Assembly (NCBI GenBank): GCA_016893485.2 | Contig: JAFEKX020000001.1 | Coordinates: 9,255,501-9,319,500 of the forward strand | Direction of reading: 5' to 3' | Source: Streptomyces sp. P3 | GTDB taxonomy: Bacteria; Actinomycetota; Actinomycetes; Streptomycetales; Streptomycetaceae | Length of the DNA: 64,000 nucleotides | Part shown: positions 61,161-64,000 of the stretch, in pieces | Numbering within the stretch: position 1 is the first letter of the stretch | Layout: every line of letters starts with the position of its first letter | The notes under the pieces: model-generated | The model's database searches: none | Seen by the model: the letters and a program-made list of their open reading frames with translations, nothing else | Told to the model about the DNA's origin: nothing | Translations under genes and position numbers: made by a program

Positions 61161-61224
61161 CCTTGCCACGGGCTCGCGCGACGGCTTGCGGTCCACTGGC
61201 GGGAGACCTTGCGGTCGGCTTGCG
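61161..61224 (-). promoter_or_regulatory. Direct heptamer repeats upstream of the P450/PKS operon (possible SARP site)
   Basis: CCTTGCC (61161), GCTTGCG (61184), CCTTGCG (61207) and GCTTGCG (61218) start 23, 23 and 11 bases apart. SARP activators bind direct heptamers about 11 or 22 bases apart. The block ends exactly at the SARP stop codon and precedes the P450 start by about 55 bases. Confidence 0.45.
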
Positions 61225-64000
61225 TCAGCCCGACGCCTCCCGCGGCACCGCCGCCCGCAGCTCGGCCAGCCTCCGGCGCAGCGCGCCCGCCTCGGGATGG
61301 TGCAGCGCGTCCAGGACGGACAGCGCGCGCTCCCAGGACTCAGCCGCCAAGTCGTCGTAGCCCTGGGCGTGTTGGGTCTGGCCGACGTGGACGAGGACGT
61401 CGGCCTCCATACAGCGGTCGCTCAACTCCCGGTAGAGGCCGAGCGCCCGCCGGTAGTGGCTCAGGGCCCGGTCGTGCTCGCCGAGGTGGTGGTGGGCGTG
61501 GCCGAGGCCGTCGTGCGCGGCGGCCTGACCGTTCAAGTCGCCTGCGGCCCGGGAGAGTTCGACGGCACGGGCGCAGTGGTCGAGCGCGGCGTGGTGGTCG
61601 CCCTTCAGGACCAGTGTCCGGCCGATGCCGTTGAGGACACTGCCCTCGCCCAGGGTGTCCCCGGCGCTCCGGTACAGGGCGAGCGCCTGACCGTAGTGGT
61701 CCAGGGCGTGGTCGTGTCGTACGGCGGCGTTGGCGCGGAAGGCGAGAGCGCGGTGCGTGGCACCCTGGCCGCGGGGGTCGTCGGCCTCCGTGAACAGGCT
61801 GAGCGCGCGGAAGAGATGGGTGCGCGCCTCCACCGGCCGCCCGAGCCTGCCCTGCGCGAAACCCAGCGCCCGGTGGGCGTGCGCGGCGGCCCACAGGTCG
61901 CCCTGCGCCTCGGCGCTCAGCAGACAGATCTTCTGCAGCGCCAGCTGCTCGTCCCAGCGGGCGCGCCGGTCCAGATGGACTTCGAGCGCCAGCCCCAACT
62001 GGCAGACGTGGGCGTGCAGTCCACGGGCCGCGGCCTCCCCGGCGACCGGGATCAGCACGGGCAGCAGCAGCCGGTCCAGCCAGTCGGCGGCCCGCTCGCG
62101 GTCGGGCAGCGGCTCCGGTGTCGTACGCGGCTGGAGGCGCGGCAGCGGCCACTGTTCCGTTCGCTGCGGGGCCAGTTGGGTCGCCGCCGCGCGGGCGGTG
62201 TGCACGTAGTGGTCGAGCATCCGCCGTATGGACAGCCCGCGTTGGTCCTCCCGGTCGCTGCCGCGCAGTAACTCCCGGGCGTAGGCCGCGAGAAGGTCGT
62301 GCAGGACGTACAGGTCCGGCGCCTCCTCGGTGAGCAACTGCGCGCGGGCGAGTTCGCCGAGGAGTTCCCGGGCCAGTTCGAGCGGCACCCCGGCCAGACT
62401 GGCGGCGGTGGTGGCCGCGATGCCGAACCCGGGGTGCAGCGCCAGCAGCCGGAACATCCGGGCCGAGTCCGGCGCCAACTGCCGGTACCACCAGGCGAAG
62501 ACACCGCGGATGTCGGCGTTCGGGCCGCTCTCGGTGAACTCGTCCAGGGTGACCCGCGCGCCCTGAACTCGCTGGCCACACACGGGAGATGACCGTCTGG
62601 CCGCAGCACGTTGGCCCCCGCGGCGGCCGACGCAGGCGGCAGCCGGGCACACGCGGCGGCGACGTCGTCGACCGAGTCGACCGCGTCATCCGCGTCCTGA
62701 CCCGCCCCGGTCCTACGGCCGTCGACGCGTCGGACGAGTGCCTCGCGGGCCTCGGCCGGGCTCAGATCGGCCAGTTCCAGTGGACGTGCGCCTTCGCGGG
62801 CGACGAGGCCGCCGAGCCGGTCGCGGCTGGTGACGAGGACCAGGGCGCCGGGGTGCCGGGCAGCAGCGGCCGTACCTGATCGGAGTCGGCCACGTCGTCG
62901 AGCACGATCAGCAGCCGCAGGCCGGCGAGCGTGCTGCGGTACAGGTCGGTCCGGGCGTCCTGCTCGGCCGGGATCTCCTGGTCCGGAACCCCGAGGGCGA
63001 CCAGGAAGGCGCGCTGTGCCTCGCCCGGGGGGACCCGGATGCCGTCGGGGGCTTGGCCGCGCAGGTCGAGGTAGAGCTGTCCGTCGGGGAAGCGGGGAGC
63101 GATGCGGTGGGCCCAGTGCACGGCGAGGGCGGTCTTGCCGGCGCCGGGCATGCCGACGATCGCCACGGGCGGCCGGGGTGGGGCGTGCTCGTTGCCGGTG
63201 TCGTGCGTGCGGTGGGGTTGAGCCCGGACGTGACCGGCAACGTCCGGGACCGGCGCGCCGACCGGGAACAGCGCTTCCAAGCGGGCGAGTTCGGCCTCCC
63301 GACCCGCGAAATCCGTCACATCCGGGGGCAGTTGGGAGGGTCGTAAAGAGACCGGCGCGGCTCCTGAGGTCGTGCGCGAGCGGGTTCGGCGGGGACGGCG
63401 GGCGAGAGCCGGGGGCCCTGTGCGCGTCGCGGCGCATGATGTCCCGGTGGACGGACCGGAGTTCGGGCCCGGGGCGATGCCCAGCTGCTCGTCGAGACGG
63501 GTGCGGACCGCGTGGTAGGCCTGGAGTGCCTCGGCCTGGCGGCCGGTCGCCGCGAGGGTCCGGACGAGCTGGGCCTGGAGTATCTCGTCCAGCGGATGCT
63601 GGGCGGCGGCCGGCTGGAGTATGTCGAGGACGGACCCCGGCTCGCCCACGGCAGTGGCGATCACCGCGGCCTCCTTCACGGCCGTCAGATACTCGCGGTC
63701 GACGGCCACGAAGTACGGATGCTGTGCGATGTGCGGCAGAATCCCGGAGGCCGTCGGCCCCGGGACAGGCGTAACGCACGGGTGAGCAGCCGGACGCTGT
63801 CACGCAGCGCGCCGGTGGCACCCATGTCCTCGGCGGCGCCGCGCAGTTGGCGGAAACGCAGCAGATCGAGGGTCGAGGGGAGGCGTCCAGGCGGTAGCCG
63901 CCCGAGACCCGCACCAGCCGGGTGGCGGGCGTACCGGCCTCGCCCGCGTCGGCCCCCGACGGTGTCTCCAGGAGTCTGCGGACGGCGGCCGCGTGACGGT
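61225..64000 (-). CDS. SARP/AfsR-type pathway activator, 5' end beyond the window, frame-broken
   Basis: What remains, in protein order: the end of the winged helix (RLVRVSGGYRL), the bacterial transcriptional activation domain (AVDREYLTAVKEAAVIATAV to RTRLDEQLGIAPGP), an NB-ARC ATPase with Walker A VGMPGAGKTALAVHW and Walker B LLIVLDDVADSDQVRPLLPG, then tetratricopeptide repeats (RALGFAQGRLGRPVEARTHL, ALDHYGQALALYRSAGDTLG, ALSHYRRALGLYRELSDRCM). Such proteins switch on antibiotic genes. Frame breaks lie near 63880, 63760, 63350, 62880, 62640 and 62590. In-frame TTA codons at 62269-62271, 63344-63346 and probably 63772-63774 predict control by the bldA tRNA. Position suggests it activates the P450-PKS operon downstream. 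Confidence 0.87.

Overview
The window is very GC-rich and has strong third-position G/C bias, dense MarR/TetR/MFS gene pairs, a SARP/AfsR-type regulator, TTA codons confined to secondary-metabolism genes and a modular type I polyketide synthase (PKS). Together these point to a Streptomyces (or close actinomycete) chromosome. Reading frames are broken in most long genes. Nearly every break I could localise is repaired by one extra base in a G or C run, so I treat them as base-calling errors and annotate whole genes across them.

Region 1 (about 1-12.5 kb) holds an efflux and resistance neighbourhood: a partial MFS gene with a divergent Lrp regulator, a CGNR-type regulator divergent from an MFS pump, a UvrA-like ABC resistance protein facing a TetR regulator, a SnoaL-like protein, an MHYT membrane sensor, a secreted DUF5829-type protein, a MarR/DHA2-pump pair and a PfkB sugar kinase.

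Region 2 (12.5-18.1 kb) has a tiny membrane protein, a Tat-exported FAD-linked oxidase, and a three-gene operon that matches the phenolic-lipid pathway srsA-srsB-srsC (type III PKS, ICMT-type methyltransferase, flavoprotein hydroxylase). A UbiA prenyltransferase is divergent from it. Region 3 (18.1-25.5 kb) has an MMPL exporter and a DHA2 pump, each divergent from its own MarR gene with a clear palindrome between them, followed by small housekeeping-type genes (NUDIX, DUF6884, YCII) and an uncharacterised protein.

Region 4 (25.6-64 kb, all on the minus strand) is one polyketide cluster, transcribed from high to low coordinates: SARP regulator (cut by the window end), P450, pksA (loading module plus modules 1-3), pksB (modules 4-5), pksC (module 6), pksD (a KS with a dead, truncated AT), crotonyl-CoA carboxylase/reductase and a methyltransferase. 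The loading KS has Gln in place of the active Cys (KSQ) and its AT is of methylmalonyl type, so the starter should be propionyl. Extender calls are methylmalonyl (M1), malonyl (M2), ethylmalonyl (M3), malonyl (M4), ethylmalonyl-like (M5) and methylmalonyl (M6); the ccr gene supplies ethylmalonyl-CoA. Reductive domains are DH-KR, KR, KR, none, DH-KR and none. The chain ends at pksD, which has docking and KS parts but no working AT, no ACP and no thioesterase. That terminal protein is the most unusual feature of the window. TTA codons in the SARP and in pksD predict bldA control.
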